From Cudoniella acicularis (Eukaryota; Ascomycota; Leotiomycetes; Helotiales; Helotiaceae): a stretch of 21,148 nt of DNA. Positions 8,141 through 17,837 of this stretch are shown here, in pieces; position 1 is the first letter of the stretch; every line of letters starts with the position of its first letter. A program made the translations under genes and the position numbers. The stretch covers positions 1-21,148 of the forward strand of contig JAAMPI010001013.1 in assembly GCA_013054445.1 (NCBI GenBank), in the 5' to 3' direction. The notes under the pieces were generated by a model that was not told the origin of the DNA, did no database searches, and worked only from the letters and a program-made list of their open reading frames with translations.

Positions 8141-9175
8141 CTAAGCCTGAGCAATCACATTCTTCGGCACATACGGCTTCTCAATAGCCTTAATCTCCAC
8201 CTCACTCAACTCCAACTCTGTCGCCGCAATCGCCTCATCCACCCTCTCCTCCTTATTCAACCCCAAAATCGGCGCCGAAATAAACGGCTTCGATAGTGTC
8301 CACGCAATCGCAACCGTCGCCATCGAACACCCCCTCTTCTTCGCAATCTCCTCAATCGTCTCATTAACTGCCTTATCCGCATCGGTGATCGGCTGGCCCA
8401 AAAACCCCTGGCCTTGACCGCCTCCGCGTTTGGTCTCGGAGAATTCCTTCCATGGTCGGGCGAGGAATCCCATAGCGATGGGACTCCATGGGATTCCGCC
8501 AATGCCGAATTTTTGACATGCGGGGTACATTTCTCGCTCTTCCTCACGGTAAATAGCGTTGTACAGGTTTTGCATAGAGATGAACTCGGTCCAGCCGTTC
8601 ATGCGAGCTGCGTATAGGTACTCGAGGAGTTGATGCGCCCACATCGATGAAGCGCCGATATAGCGGACCTTTCCTGCGCGGACGAGATCATTCAGCGCCT
8701 CCATGGTTTCCTTTGGAGGAGTTCGAGGGTCAAATCGGTGGATTTGCAGGAGGTCGACATAAGGGAGATCCAGGCGCTTTAAGCTTGCATCGACGGCTTC
8801 GAAGATGTGCTTGCGGCTGAGTCCGTATTCGTTAATGTAACCGTTGCTGTCTTTCTCATCGTCGCTCATAGCCATGGGCTGTTCATCGCCTCGGCCGACG
8901 GGTGCCCATAGTTTGGTTGCGATGACAATATTCTCGCGGCGCCAGTTGAATTTCTTGATGGCTTTGCCAAGGATTTCCTCAGATGCTCCGTTGGAATAGG
9001 CATTGGCGGTATCGAAGAAGTTGAGGCCTTTCTTGTAGCAGTGGTCGAGGATGGGAAGAGAGTCTTCCTCTGATAGGGACCAGTTGAAACGGCCTTTGGG
9101 GTTTCCGTAACTCATGCATCCTACGCCGATTGGTGCGATGCGGAGACCGCTGTTGCCGAGTTGGACGTATTTCAT
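8141..9175 (-). CDS. Aldo-keto reductase (versiconal hemiacetal acetate reductase/YakC-like)
   Basis: Intact, intronless 344-aa NADPH-dependent oxidoreductase with the (beta/alpha)8 barrel of the aldo-keto reductase superfamily. The catalytic tetrad is visible as D55 and Y60 (FFDTANAYSNG), K88 (IATKLW) and H146 (LLQIHRFD). The C-terminal GLNKEERVDEAI segment fits the cofactor 2'-phosphate loop. Length (about 330-350 aa) and the N-terminus MKYVQLGNSGLRIAPIGVGCMS are complete. The closest family by recollection includes versiconal hemiacetal acetate reductase and aryl-alcohol-type reductases of fungi; the substrate cannot be read from sequence. It is transcribed divergently from the aldo-keto reductase at 10255. 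No signal peptide, so cytosolic. Start ATG at 9175-9173; no in-frame upstream alternative looked better. Confidence 0.92.
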   Translation of the reverse strand: MKYVQLGNSGLRIAPIGVGCMSYGNPKGRFNWSLSEEDSLPILDHCYKKGLNFFDTANAYSNGASEEILGKAIKKFNWRRENIVIATKLWAPVGRGDEQPMAMSDDEKDSNGYINEYGLSRKHIFEAVDASLKRLDLPYVDLLQIHRFDPRTPPKETMEALNDLVRAGKVRYIGASSMWAHQLLEYLYAARMNGWTEFISMQNLYNAIYREEEREMYPACQKFGIGGIPWSPIAMGFLARPWKEFSETKRGGGQGQGFLGQPITDADKAVNETIEEIAKKRGCSMATVAIAWTLSKPFISAPILGLNKEERVDEAIAATELELSEVEIKAIEKPYVPKNVIAQA

Positions 9176-10254
9176 GGTGGTGATGGTGACGTTGATGCTA
9201 ACTCAATGGATGGGTTTTCGGTGATGAGTAATGAGTGAAGAGTGTTATGACGATTGATGGGCAATGCATGGCTGTGATGGATTGCGAAAATGAACTGGGA
9301 CTCGGCAGTTGTACTTATAGGAACGTCCGAAGAGACACTTATTCCAATGCCGGAATTGACTAAATCCGGCCCGGCGATTCCACGTTTTACTCTAGCCCGT
9401 TCCCAACTTAGCACTTGTAAGTTGCCACTTACATAGTTTCCTTGCATGGTTTCATCGTGTTAACCCCTCTTTTTCCTGCTGAGAAAACTCCGGAGGAAGT
9501 GAGAAAACTAAAACTGCCGCGTAGACTGTCAGTAGTACTAGCAAGATTCTAGAAGCAAAGTTTCTTTTCGCCTTGTCTCCCCCTCCATTCATTTGTCGCT
9601 TGACACAGCTCTGGACAACCTCTCAGCAGCCACCCCCACTTCCTCAAAAACGGAATGTTGGCTTCCCAACCTCGGATATCCCACGAGCCTCCCCAAACAA
9701 GAAGTTCTTCAATGGTACTTTGGTACTTGGGGTAATAGTTGGTGCCAAGCCTTCTAGATACTTCTTCCGAACAAGGGGATTTGACCAATAGATCTCTTGA
9801 ACCAGGAGAAATATTACCTGATCTAGTAAAATATCAACTGTAGAGACTTTGCAACTATTACCCCGGGCACGAAGTACAACAGAATGTACGGACGTTAATT
9901 AGTGCCACACCCGTTTCGGCTGAAAATTCCATGGCAGCTGGAGCCATAATGGTTACGTCAAATTAAGGCTTTGTGGGCTGTGCTGCAGCTGATCCCGGAC
10001 CCCGGATCCCGGCTTCGCTGAACAGCAAAATCCAAGACGGCTCTCTCTAGCTAACTCTGCAGACGACTTCACCCACGCATTGACCGGCAGTAAGTATCCT
10101 GACTTGTTTTCCCGCTGTTCTTTGCTACTTATAAAGTGCACGAGTTCGCCCAAGGACGTCCTGTCTAAAATACACCGAGACTGTGTTTATTGCTCACCAG
10201 ACGAGGGATTACGCCTTCAACCGATCCAACATCCACTAGCCCACATCTTCAAAA
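9176..10254. promoter_or_regulatory. Shared divergent intergenic region of the two aldo-keto reductases
   Basis: 1.08 kb between the two start codons, with no supported gene. Visible elements: CCAAT on plus at 9344-9348 and 9785-9789; a GC cluster at 9993-10012 with three CCGG cores in ~20 bp (cccggaccccggatcccgg), which could bind Zn2Cys6 factors that read CGG triplets; and a TATA-like ttataaag at 10129-10136, about 120 bp before the plus-strand ATG. The plus ATG context is tcaaaaATGTC, a good fungal initiation context. Function of these sites is inference. Confidence 0.45.
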
Positions 10255-11430
10255 ATGTCAGAGCTATGGCAGCCCGCTCCGGAACCCTCGACCGAACTCG
10301 GGCGCTATCGCATCCTCTCCTCCACCGCCGGCCTGCGAGTCTCCCCCCTCCAGCTCGGCGCAATGTCCATCGGTGACGCCTGGTCCAACTTTATGGGTAG
10401 CATGGACAAAGCCTCGTCTTTCAAACTTCTCGATGCCTTCTACGAAGCCGGCGGTAACTTCATCGATACAGCTAACAACTATCAAAACGAGCAATCGGAG
10501 ATCTGGGTCGGCGAGTGGATGACCGAGCGTAAGAACCGCGATCAACTCGTCATTGCCACCAAATTTACGACAGAGTACAAAGGCCATGAGTTAGGGCATG
10601 GAAAAGGGGTGAATTATTGCGGGAACCATAAGAGAAGCCTTCACATGAGCGCTCGGGACTCGTTGAAAAAGTTGAAGACGGATTGGATCGATATCCTGTA
10701 CCTGCACTGGTGGGACCACACAACCTCAATTGAAGAAATTATGGACAGCCTCCACATCCTCGTCCAGCAGGGAAAAGTCCTCTACCTCGGTATCTCTGAC
10801 ACTCCTGCCTGGGTGGTCAGCGCAGCAAACACTTACGCCACAGCTCATGGCAAGACACCATTCAGCATCTACCAGGGCCGCTGGAACGTCCTGGTGCGCG
10901 ATTTTGAACGCGAGATCATCCCTATGGCTCGCCATTTCGGCATGGCTCTTGCACCATGGGATGTCCTTGGTGGTGGCAAATTCCAGACCAGGAAGGCACT
11001 GGAAGACCGCAGGAAGAAAGGTGAAGGACTTCGGGGTCTCAGACCAGAAGGTCTTAAGTCTTCCAAGACCCCAGTTCAAAGCGAAGACGAAGAGAAGATG
11101 AGTGAAGCGCTTGCCAAAGTCGCGTCGGAACACGGTATTGAATCCGTAACGGCCATCGCCCTTGCATACGTCCTGTCCAAGGCACCAAACGTGTTTCCGC
11201 TCGTTGGTGGACGGAGAGTAGAGCATCTACAGGATAACATTCAAGCGTTGAAGGTTAAATTGACAACGAAGCAAATCGAGTATTTAGAGAGCGTCAAACC
11301 TCTCGACGTTGGCTTTCCTAGCAACTTCATCGGTCCGGATCCTAAGGTTGTTGGTAAGGCCAGTGGGCTTCTTGCTGCCTCTGCGCCTCTCGCGTTTGTG
11401 GAATCTCCGAAAGCAATCGGGCATGACTAG
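10255..11430 (+). CDS. Aldo-keto reductase (norsolorinic acid reductase/aryl-alcohol dehydrogenase-like)
   Basis: Intact, intronless 391-aa aldo-keto reductase. The tetrad is D71 and Y76 ([14 protein letters not shown]), K103 (IATKFT) and H151 (LYLHWWDH). The WW after the catalytic His, the [20 protein letters not shown] segment and the C-terminal [12 protein letters not shown] are typical of fungal aryl-alcohol dehydrogenases and norsolorinic acid reductase-like proteins (AKR9 type), usually about 370-390 aa. Expected reaction: NADPH-dependent reduction of an aryl aldehyde or ketone in the cytosol; the true substrate is unknown. The protein is clearly different from the divergent neighbour, so this is not a recent tandem duplicate. 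The shared promoter region suggests co-regulation (inference). Confidence 0.92.
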   Translation: MSELWQPAPEPSTELGRYRILSSTAGLRVSPLQLGAMSIGDAWSNFMGSMDKASSFKLLDAFYEAGGNFIDTANNYQNEQSEIWVGEWMTERKNRDQLVIATKFTTEYKGHELGHGKGVNYCGNHKRSLHMSARDSLKKLKTDWIDILYLHWWDHTTSIEEIMDSLHILVQQGKVLYLGISDTPAWVVSAANTYATAHGKTPFSIYQGRWNVLVRDFEREIIPMARHFGMALAPWDVLGGGKFQTRKALEDRRKKGEGLRGLRPEGLKSSKTPVQSEDEEKMSEALAKVASEHGIESVTAIALAYVLSKAPNVFPLVGGRRVEHLQDNIQALKVKLTTKQIEYLESVKPLDVGFPSNFIGPDPKVVGKASGLLAASAPLAFVESPKAIGHD

Positions 11431-12289
11431 ATAGTGCTAGGTACACCATGATCGCAAATACATGAATATTGTGCACGCAACAAATGGTATCTATTGCAAT
11501 TGCAACATGTCCTTCAAATCACTTTGCTCTTTCCGATCTTGGCTGGCACAAGTGTTGTCATCGTTCTCGAGGCATGAGGCTTCGAAACTGAATCAGCTGC
11601 ACACATTCAAGTCTAGGACAGAAATGCACCTACGGCAATTGCTGCACACGTCGACAAGCCATTTGATGCGCATCCCCTTCTGACCCGTAGGTAGCTAACC
11701 TCTTGGGTTGGCTGGGGTCTCTATAACTTCAAGCGCCACAACTCCACGTTCTCCAGACTGCGCTGTATGGAGATGTTAATGGAGGCAACCTATTGGATTC
11801 TCAAGCTTCAGCAACCTTTCCCCTCATGTGTCACACTTGCTAAAGAGATGCAGTTTGAACCGTGGACAAACGGGACATCACCATATGAGGCGGCCACCGT
11901 AGCGCCTCTAGTTGAGCGCCATCGTGTGAAGTTCTATGCCGAATATTGACCGATACCTCCAAGTCGGCCACCCCTCAATGCAGGCCGGCCGTATAATTTA
12001 CCTAAAATAGCAATCGAGCCGGCCAAATTGTTGGAAAATCGGTTGACGTGCCCTTGCTAATAAAGAGGAGTCAGAACGTGCGGTGTGGACATGCCAATCG
12101 TACCGGACCAGCCGAAGATCATCTCACGGGACATGTCTATATCTCCCGCAATATCCATAAGTTCGCAACAAGACTCGGGGGCACGGGCGGGTCTGAACGC
12201 TTCTTTCGTCTAAATATCTTAAAGGGGTAATCCACACGCTGCTCTCAAAATCGTCGTGTATATTTCCACTTTAGGAATGATAGTCGTTG
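11431..12289. other. Intergenic region without supported gene
   Basis: Short open frames only. The frame 11767-11949 (60 codons, ending VPLVERHR-like VAPLVERHRVKFYAEY) looks mildly protein-like but unassigned. A pair of inverted GC heptamers, ggccggc near 11983 and gccggcc near 12017, brackets an AT-rich ~25 bp. Between about 12130 and 12290 there may be very weak traces of the P450 first exon (ccgcaatatcca compared with ccgcaaatatcca in the intact gene). Confidence 0.4.
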
Positions 12290-13582
12290 CTCCACCCCGC
12301 ATTTTAGTGCGGGCTACAAGGATGCTACCTTACGCGTTTCAAACGGAGAACGTGCAAAATGTGAGGCAAAATTCGAGCCTGCATAGTCCCAGTCAACGAC
12401 TAATATTGTTATTGCCAATCCTACGTACGGCAGACTCCACTTTACTTAGGGCACCATCAACTTTAGGAAATGGACTAATCTGTTCACTGTTGATGCAATT
12501 GCCGATATTGGTCTGAGCGAAAGTCTCGGCATGCAGGTTCTGGAAACAATATTCTAATGATCGACGATCCAAATGGCACCAAAAAGGGCTTTAGCTTTGT
12601 GGAGAGCTTGCATGGAGGAAATCGAGCGTCTTCCATCATTGTCTGGGCAACTGACTGGTTCCACATTGTACAACCACTTACGAATTTGCTTTCCCGGTAT
12701 TTCAACGAGCAATGGCAACACGGCAGGAATTATGGCATGATTGTCAGTTACCTGGTACAGAGGAGATTGCCCAGATACCAGAACGGCGAGCAGCTGGACG
12801 ATTTTCTTACTTGCTTGCTTGATCCAGGATAAGTGGGGAAGCCGACGTCATCTTGATCGAGGAGAAATCGAGGCTGAGGTCAACGTCATGAGTAAATTCT
12901 TATCTGTCCATATCTTACCAATTGTGTCCTGACACAGTAAGTACAGCGAGTGCCGGTTCTGACACCACTGCAATAGCGTTAACCGACGTTTTATACTATC
13001 TAATCAAGAACCCTTGCAAGCTGGCCAGACTCCACGAAGAACTGGCGTCAGTCCTATCAGACAACTGTGTGATTGCCCCGTATGCGAAATTGAAGAACCT
13101 CCCCTACTTGAGGGCCTGTCTTGGCGAGTCTCTGCGCATCTCACTACCCGTCTCCTTTGGTCTGGCGCGAAAACACCTCCCTATGGCATGCTAATCCTTG
13201 ACGAGTTCATTGTCGGCAATACAGTCGCCTTAGTGCTAGCATATGTGGCACATCGCGATCTAGTTGTATCCCTGAACCTGAAGAATATAGACCTGAAAGA
13301 TGGCTTGAAAATGAGGAGAAGGCAAAGGAGATGCGAACTTACTTCATCCCTTTTAGCACAGGTGCCAGGGGTTGTATTGGAAGGAATATCTCTTACCTCG
13401 AACAATATGTGCTCGTCGCATCTCTTATGCATAGGTACGAATTTTCGCTCCCGACCAAGGACTGGAAACTTGACTGGGAGGAAGCGTTTAATTTGAGGCC
13501 GGCCCAATTGCCACTGAAAGATGTGGAAGAGGCAACCTGGACAAGCTGCTCTGGCGTGAAAGTAATTCAAATAGCTTGCTAG
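12290..13582 (+). pseudogene. Cytochrome P450 pseudogene (copy A of the duplicated P450)
   Basis: Clear paralogue of the intact P450 at 18176-19893, colinear from the exon-2 equivalent onward. Recognisable pieces: KWTNLFTVDAIADIGLS (from ~12465), SFVESLHGGNRASSIIVW, the I-helix AGSDTT (~12952), ESLR (~13125), and the heme loop FSTGARGCIGRN (~13350) with its Cys retained. Breaks: a 1-nt loss near 12530, an indel near 12828 giving a premature stop, 1-nt losses near 13168 and 13265, and an altered intron 2 acceptor region (~12936). The N-terminal exon (membrane anchor) is missing or unrecognisable, so the 5' limit is approximate. Frame is regained after 13265 and ends at TAG 13580-13582, 35 bp from the end of the convergent regulator. 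Confidence 0.85.
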
Positions 13583-13617
13583 CTAATACAACGATACGTA
13601 ATCAGAATGCATAAGTG

Positions 13618-15312
13618 TTACTGTACGTCGGCAAGCTTCTGCAGCTTCGCGATTCTGCTGCTGGTGTGAAAGCCAAGTCGTGTTTCTATGTCTTCTAACC
13701 GTGCCCATAACTTAGCTTTTCTCGCCAAACCATCGATATGTTTCGCTGCTGCCGACGTAATAATGAGTTTGCGCTAATCCTCTAGAAGAAGGGGCTTCTC
13801 TCACCGTAGTACAGCGGCTGCACTCCCTGAACAAGGGCCCCATCAGAAATGCCCGACAGACATATATCGCCTATAGAACGCGCATGATGTTGTGTTTCAA
13901 CCTGGGGTCTCGAATGAGTACTCGCGATAATGGATATAGAGGCAGCTGAATCAAGACTAACCTGAAAATTTTCGTCTTTCCGTATTGATGAATTGATCCC
14001 CTCAGTGAGTAACAGCAGCTTTGCTAAGTGGTAGATGAACATCGCAGCAGCTGTTCAGCACATGTTAGTCTAATCTAGGTATTGTGATATGGCACTGACC
14101 TGAAGCGGGTACGGCAAACCAGTGTTTGACGAATCCTTCCCGGGAAGGGGAGCCATATGGAATGCCTTTGAGAGATGAGGGCAAGTCGTCGAACCAGGTG
14201 GTGATCTCCGCCAATAACTTGGATCTAGATGTTGAGAGATTTGCCTCGGGCAGCGTTTCACCCTTTTGAAATGTAAAGGCAATAATCTTAGCTAAAATCC
14301 AGAGAATCTGATTCGCCAATACATCTTCCTCCGTTTCTTGTTTGGCCCAACAAACATTCCATTCCTCAGGTGGGAGCATAGTAGGACATTCATGTATCAA
14401 AGCCATGGCGATGTCAAGCCGTGCATAGACCCAGAAAGAAGCTCTTTCCAGACACTTCGACCTTGCCGTGAAATCGTGCGTCTTGATGAGGGTCAGGGCT
14501 CCCGAGACATGCCGTCGATGATCCAAACCTGGGGATGCTAGAAGCTCATAGCTGCTCAACAAAATCGTTGCTACGAGAGCATCTTGTCGACATAACGCCG
14601 TGTCCGCCAGGACATTGATCAGGAGACGTAAACTTTCCCCATAATAGCATGCAGCTACAGCTTCCCATACCTCTCCGCGCGTTACCATACTCAATTGTTT
14701 TGCTGTAAGTGCACAGAGGGCCTGCATGATAAGTGGGGAGGAATGTGCACGTCTCATCACACCCCTCTGATAGCTCAGGTCATGGTCAAATAGATCCATC
14801 CATGGTCCTATGCCTCTTTGGTATTCCTGAAGTAATTCTGCCATTTCTAAATCAATAACGAGCGGTCCATCAGTGCTTGATAGTGCATTCTGCGGGGATG
14901 GGAGGTTGGAAAGTGTGGGAATTAGGTTGTTAAAAACATCCCAGGTAGAATCAGGGTGAGAAACGTCTTCTTCCATGGCTGATGTCTCGGGACGCAAAGA
15001 ACACCAATTCGAGGATATAATAAAATTCGAGACTTCGCATTTAAGACCAAGCCTTTTACACCTGCCACAAGCAGGCTGCTTTTCATCACATTTAGCATGC
15101 CGTGACCGACAATTGATGCTAAGATTCAAGGTTTAGCATAACTGGTTCGTACCGAACATGTTGGCCACATATTGTCGAGCAAGAAGAAACTTACCAACCT
15201 AATATTTCTTACGTTAGCTCTTATGCTGCCCTGTTGGTTTCTGGTTGATAAGCCCACCTGTCTTTCGACGCTTTCCCCCCTTTCTAGTTCTGGTGACTCT
15301 TTCAGTATCCAT
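13618..15312 (-). CDS. Zn2Cys6 transcription factor with Fungal_trans_2-type region (5 exons, one of 4 nt)
   Basis: Model on the minus strand: exons 15312-15258, 15198-15195, 15118-14100, 14050-13805 and 13748-13618. They sum to 1455 nt, 484 aa plus stop, with phases agreeing at every junction. The zinc cluster is C20-X2-C23-X6-C30-X6-C37-X2-C40-X6-C47, preceded by a basic stretch RKGGKRRK. The middle and C-terminal parts look like the fungal-specific factor domain 2 (PLIMQALCALTAKQLS, ARLDIAMALIHECP, SREGFVKHWFAVP). Introns are 59, 76, 49 and 56 nt with GT..AG ends; branch-like ctaac occurs in introns 1 and 3. Without the 4-nt exon GTTG the first zinc Cys cannot be encoded and the frame is lost. 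Likely a nuclear pathway regulator; target genes unknown. It is convergent with the P450 pseudogene. Confidence 0.82.
15195..15198 (-). other. 4-nt microexon GTTG in the zinc-cluster coding region
   Basis: It is flanked upstream by an intron with donor gtgggc (15257), branch-like gctaac and acceptor attag, and downstream by donor gtaagt (15194) and acceptor cttag (15119). Spliced, the codons are GGT TGC, giving Gly19-Cys20 in the Cys-Ile-Asn-Cys start of the zinc cluster. Reading through intron 1 meets a stop; skipping the microexon breaks the frame. Confidence 0.65.
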
Positions 15313-15423
15313 TGTTTATCGAATTTGTTAGATTAACAATTGTCGAGGTCGGTGCTGGAATCCTGTATAAATGGCCGATAGCGGGGTAAGGTTAGCGTGG
15401 AGGTTAGCGCGAAGATGCGGCAT

Positions 15424-15690
15424 GTTGAAGTGTGTGCCTGGCAGCCTAAGGCACCTATGGCATCCAGCACTTGTTTCAGGCACATTTCACTTGTAGTCCA
15501 GATATGTGGCCCGACGCCCTCATAGTTTACTCGACACAGTTGACAATACACTTGATCTACCCTAATTGAGCCCTCCGGACGATTTCTGTGATCCTATTGC
15601 TTGTGTTGATGATACCACTTATCCGACCAGCTGGAGTCGACAAATTCCAATACGACAAGGTTAAACCATCCACATCAGCTGACGTGTCAG
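15424..15690. repeat. Inverted repeat, left arm (upstream of the Zn2Cys6 gene)
   Basis: About 265 bp that match the reverse complement of 16176-16435 with scattered substitutions and small gaps. The best-matching parts share gttgaagtgtgtgcctggca at the outer end and accagctggagtcgac at the inner part. It begins 112 bp upstream of the regulator ATG, so it covers most of the likely promoter. No target duplication is seen at the outer ends. Confidence 0.8.
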
Positions 15691-15693
15691 CTG
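15676..15693. promoter_or_regulatory. 18-bp palindrome (CAGCTGAC-GT-GTCAGCTG)
   Basis: Perfect 8-bp inverted arms with a 2-nt spacer, about 365 bp upstream of the regulator start codon, at the inner end of the left inverted-repeat arm. The right arm holds only a degraded equivalent. It may be a dimeric factor binding site; no partner can be named. Confidence 0.4.
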
Positions 15694-16175
15694 ACGGTAA
15701 CTCTAAATCGTACTAATGGGTGCCTTAGGGCCCTGAGCGCCCTAGGACCTTTTGATTGGCTATTATCGAACATCGCTGTTGGATTTGATAACCAGCCGGG
15801 AAGCGCTCAGGGGTTCATGGGGTAGGGGTTCAATATTGTACCGCGACATGGAATTGCCCCTCGACCTGCACGTGCCTTCCACCAAATTGCACCGCGGCCT
15901 GGAACAAAAATGTGCACTCGAGGCCAATCTCCCAGGAGTCAATCTAAAGAGGCTTGATGACAGACAAGGCTAACATGCTAAACAAATTATGGCGAACAAA
16001 GCTGACGGGAGTAGCGAATAAGAATGCTGACGCATTAGCACAATCTACACAATGACGTATACGAAAGCTAACGATATATCGTCTTTATCAGGATGTGGCG
16101 CTTATTAGAGACAAGGATTCTTTTGAATTTCGTAGGCGTCGGTAATCCTCGGTTTTGATTCGTTCCTCGTATTTA
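15691..16175. other. Spacer between inverted-repeat arms, no gene recognised
   Basis: 485 bp with one short open frame (15752-15973) that has no recognisable domain. Contains an imperfect GC dyad ccttagggc / gccctagg at about 15721-15748. I see no transposase, RNA gene or intron signals. Confidence 0.45.
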
Positions 16176-16435
16176 GTCACATGTCAGGCTGGCTCATGGG
16201 TTAATGTTGGATTTGGTCGACTCCAGCTGGTCGGATGAGTGGTATCATCAATACAAGCAATAGGAACACAGAGATCGTCCGGAGGGCTCAATTAGGGTAA
16301 ATCAAGTATATTATCAACTGTACAGAATCAAAGATAAGGTCGTCGGGCCACATCTCTGGACTACAAGTGAGACGTGCCCTGAAACACGTGCTGGGTGCTA
16401 TAGTAGCCTCGAGGCTGCCAGGCACACACTTCAAC
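16176..16435. repeat. Inverted repeat, right arm
   Basis: Reverse-complement partner of 15424-15690. Homology ends abruptly at about 16435 after cacacacttcaac. If it is a copied regulator promoter, the copy would drive plus-strand transcription into 16436 onward. Confidence 0.8.
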
Positions 16436-16639
16436 AGTTAATAGATAACGCGCGCTCTGCTCGCCGAACCGAGCCAGCAATCAAGTCAGCCAGTATTCGA
16501 GTCGGTAGTGGTGCGGAGGAAGGACAATGGAGAGTGCAAGCTTGACGTGTCAGTCGAGTCGAGAAGGCGTCCAGACGCAGAAGGCATTGGAATGGAACCA
16601 AAGGAGGGCTAGAGCGGTGTCAAGTGATAGAGAGGATAC
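16436..16639. other. Unassigned stretch between inverted repeat and MFS fragment
   Basis: GC-moderate sequence. A plus-strand open frame begins ATGGAGAGTGCAAGC at 16527 and runs 101 codons across the MFS fragment. It has no recognisable domain. Its ATG lies at about the same distance from the arm end as the regulator ATG does from the left arm, but the similarity is too weak to call. Confidence 0.3.
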
Positions 16640-17030
16640 TCAAAACGAACGGAGATCAGCTCTGCACCCCAAGGAGCGCATCGTTGCGACGAAGGTTAAG
16701 GCCCTCACCGCGAAGGCCGGAGAACGCCTGACGGCGACCCTGAACCATCCAGCACACGAGAAGGCAGTGTCAACTGCGAGCGTAGATAGGACATCGATGA
16801 GATCTTTCTCTGATGCGAGTGCTTCGACCTGATGCAGAAATACATCACTAGGGATGCCTTTCAATGGATTTCGAATCCTGAAATAACCGTCAGCAACATC
16901 TCAGTGCAGTGCGGAGCTCAGTGCTAACGAACCTAGCTTCAACATTGTTGTTCAGGTCTTCTACAAAAGAGTCGTAGCCTTTTGCATTTTCAATTTCGGA
17001 TGCCCCAACCTTGTCGTTCAAGTTAGTCAT
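16640..17030 (-). pseudogene. N-terminal fragment of an MFS (sugar/quinate-type) transporter
   Basis: Minus strand, ATG at 17030-17028. Exon 1 reads MTNLNDKVGASEIENAKGYD to 16933. An intron at 16932-16878 (55 nt, GT..AG, branch-like ctgac) joins in frame to RNPLKGIPSDVFLHQVEALA and SEKDLIDVL. This is the cytosolic N-terminal region seen before TM1 in fungal MFS sugar transporters, where it is followed by a conserved GALVAQ-type segment. Here the homology stops at about 16785 and an unrelated open frame runs to TGA at 16642-16640. No membrane segments remain. It could also be a novel short protein, but truncation is more likely. Confidence 0.5.
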
Positions 17031-17445
17031 TGCAACTATCGAGAAAATCCGAGAAGTTTGGGTATGTTGTGAATTGATCTTGAATTGGAGTTAGAAGGAG
17101 GAAGAAGGCGATTCCTGAACATATATAGATGAGTCCTGGCCCCATACTCGCCATAGGGTTACTTCAAGGTTCTCAGAAATGTCGGACCCTACCTTCTTAC
17201 TGCGAGTGCGGAGAACAAGGCTCAACGTAATATCAAGATAGAAGCTTGTCCGAGACCTGGAATGCTGGTATCCTGGCCAAATCGATCAGTGTGGCGTTGC
17301 TTAGCAGGTAACGCAGCTGTCGTCTAAATTGCCTAAAAGAGCTACCTACGCGGTGCCGTGTAGTTTTCCTGTTTAGGAAGCTTTAGCGGTTTCTTCACCT
17401 CATTGATTTTCATTCAAGATATGTTCAGTGTCTTTGCCTATATTA
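17031..17445. other. Intergenic region upstream of the MFS fragment
   Basis: No gene recognised on either strand. The part next to 17030 would be the old promoter of the transporter. The right end is the insertion site of the MITE (TA at 17444-17445). Confidence 0.4.
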
Positions 17446-17837
17446 GTCGGTTCCCACTCCCACTGCGCTTCGCTTGTGGCGGCAAAAGCAAGTGTCCCGG
17501 CGAGATTTGTATAGGAAACCCTACCAAAAAACAGTTCTCGATTTTGCGATAACTTTTGCCCGCAAAAAAAGTCGCGAAACGGTCGCAATTCGATCTTAAA
17601 GCTACGAATAAACCTACGCAATTACTTAAATATTTATTCTAGCTTAATAGAATCACTTATTTATAAGTGTATATATCTACGAAAAATTCTTAGATCGTGC
17701 ATCGAGAAGGGGTTTGAGTTATTCTTATATTTAGAGTGTATTTTGCGATAAACACTATGGTTTTCCTGCCGATTTTGTTTGGCGGGACACTTGCTTTTGC
17801 CGACCACAAGCGAAGCGCAGTAGGAGTAGGAACCGAC
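17446..17837. mobile_element. MITE with ~57-bp terminal inverted repeats and TA target duplication (392 bp)
   Basis: The left end gtcggttcccactcccactg and the right end (reverse complement gtcggttcctactcctactg) continue as near-identical inverted repeats through gcgcttcgcttgtgg and ggcaaaagcaagtgtcccg. Both ends are bounded by TA (17444-17445 and 17838-17839), the Tc1/mariner target preference. The interior is AT-rich without a transposase, so it is non-autonomous. It sits about 340 bp upstream of the intact P450 start codon. Confidence 0.85.

Noticed and set aside
9172..9447. 91-codon minus-strand open frame upstream of the aldo-keto reductase
   Set aside because: No recognisable domain; it overlaps the likely promoter and 5' leader of the reductase in another frame.
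10726..11226. 166-codon minus-strand open frame
   Set aside because: It lies antisense inside the intact aldo-keto reductase and has no domain features.
11981..12024. Inverted ggccggc/gccggcc pair as a regulatory site
   Set aside because: No gene start nearby; short GC heptamers can occur by chance. Mentioned only in the intergenic entry.
13965..13980. 16-nt GT..AG stretch in exon 4 of the regulator as an intron
   Set aside because: Too short to splice, and its removal would break the frame; the read-through matches copy B residues (QV..D..AS).
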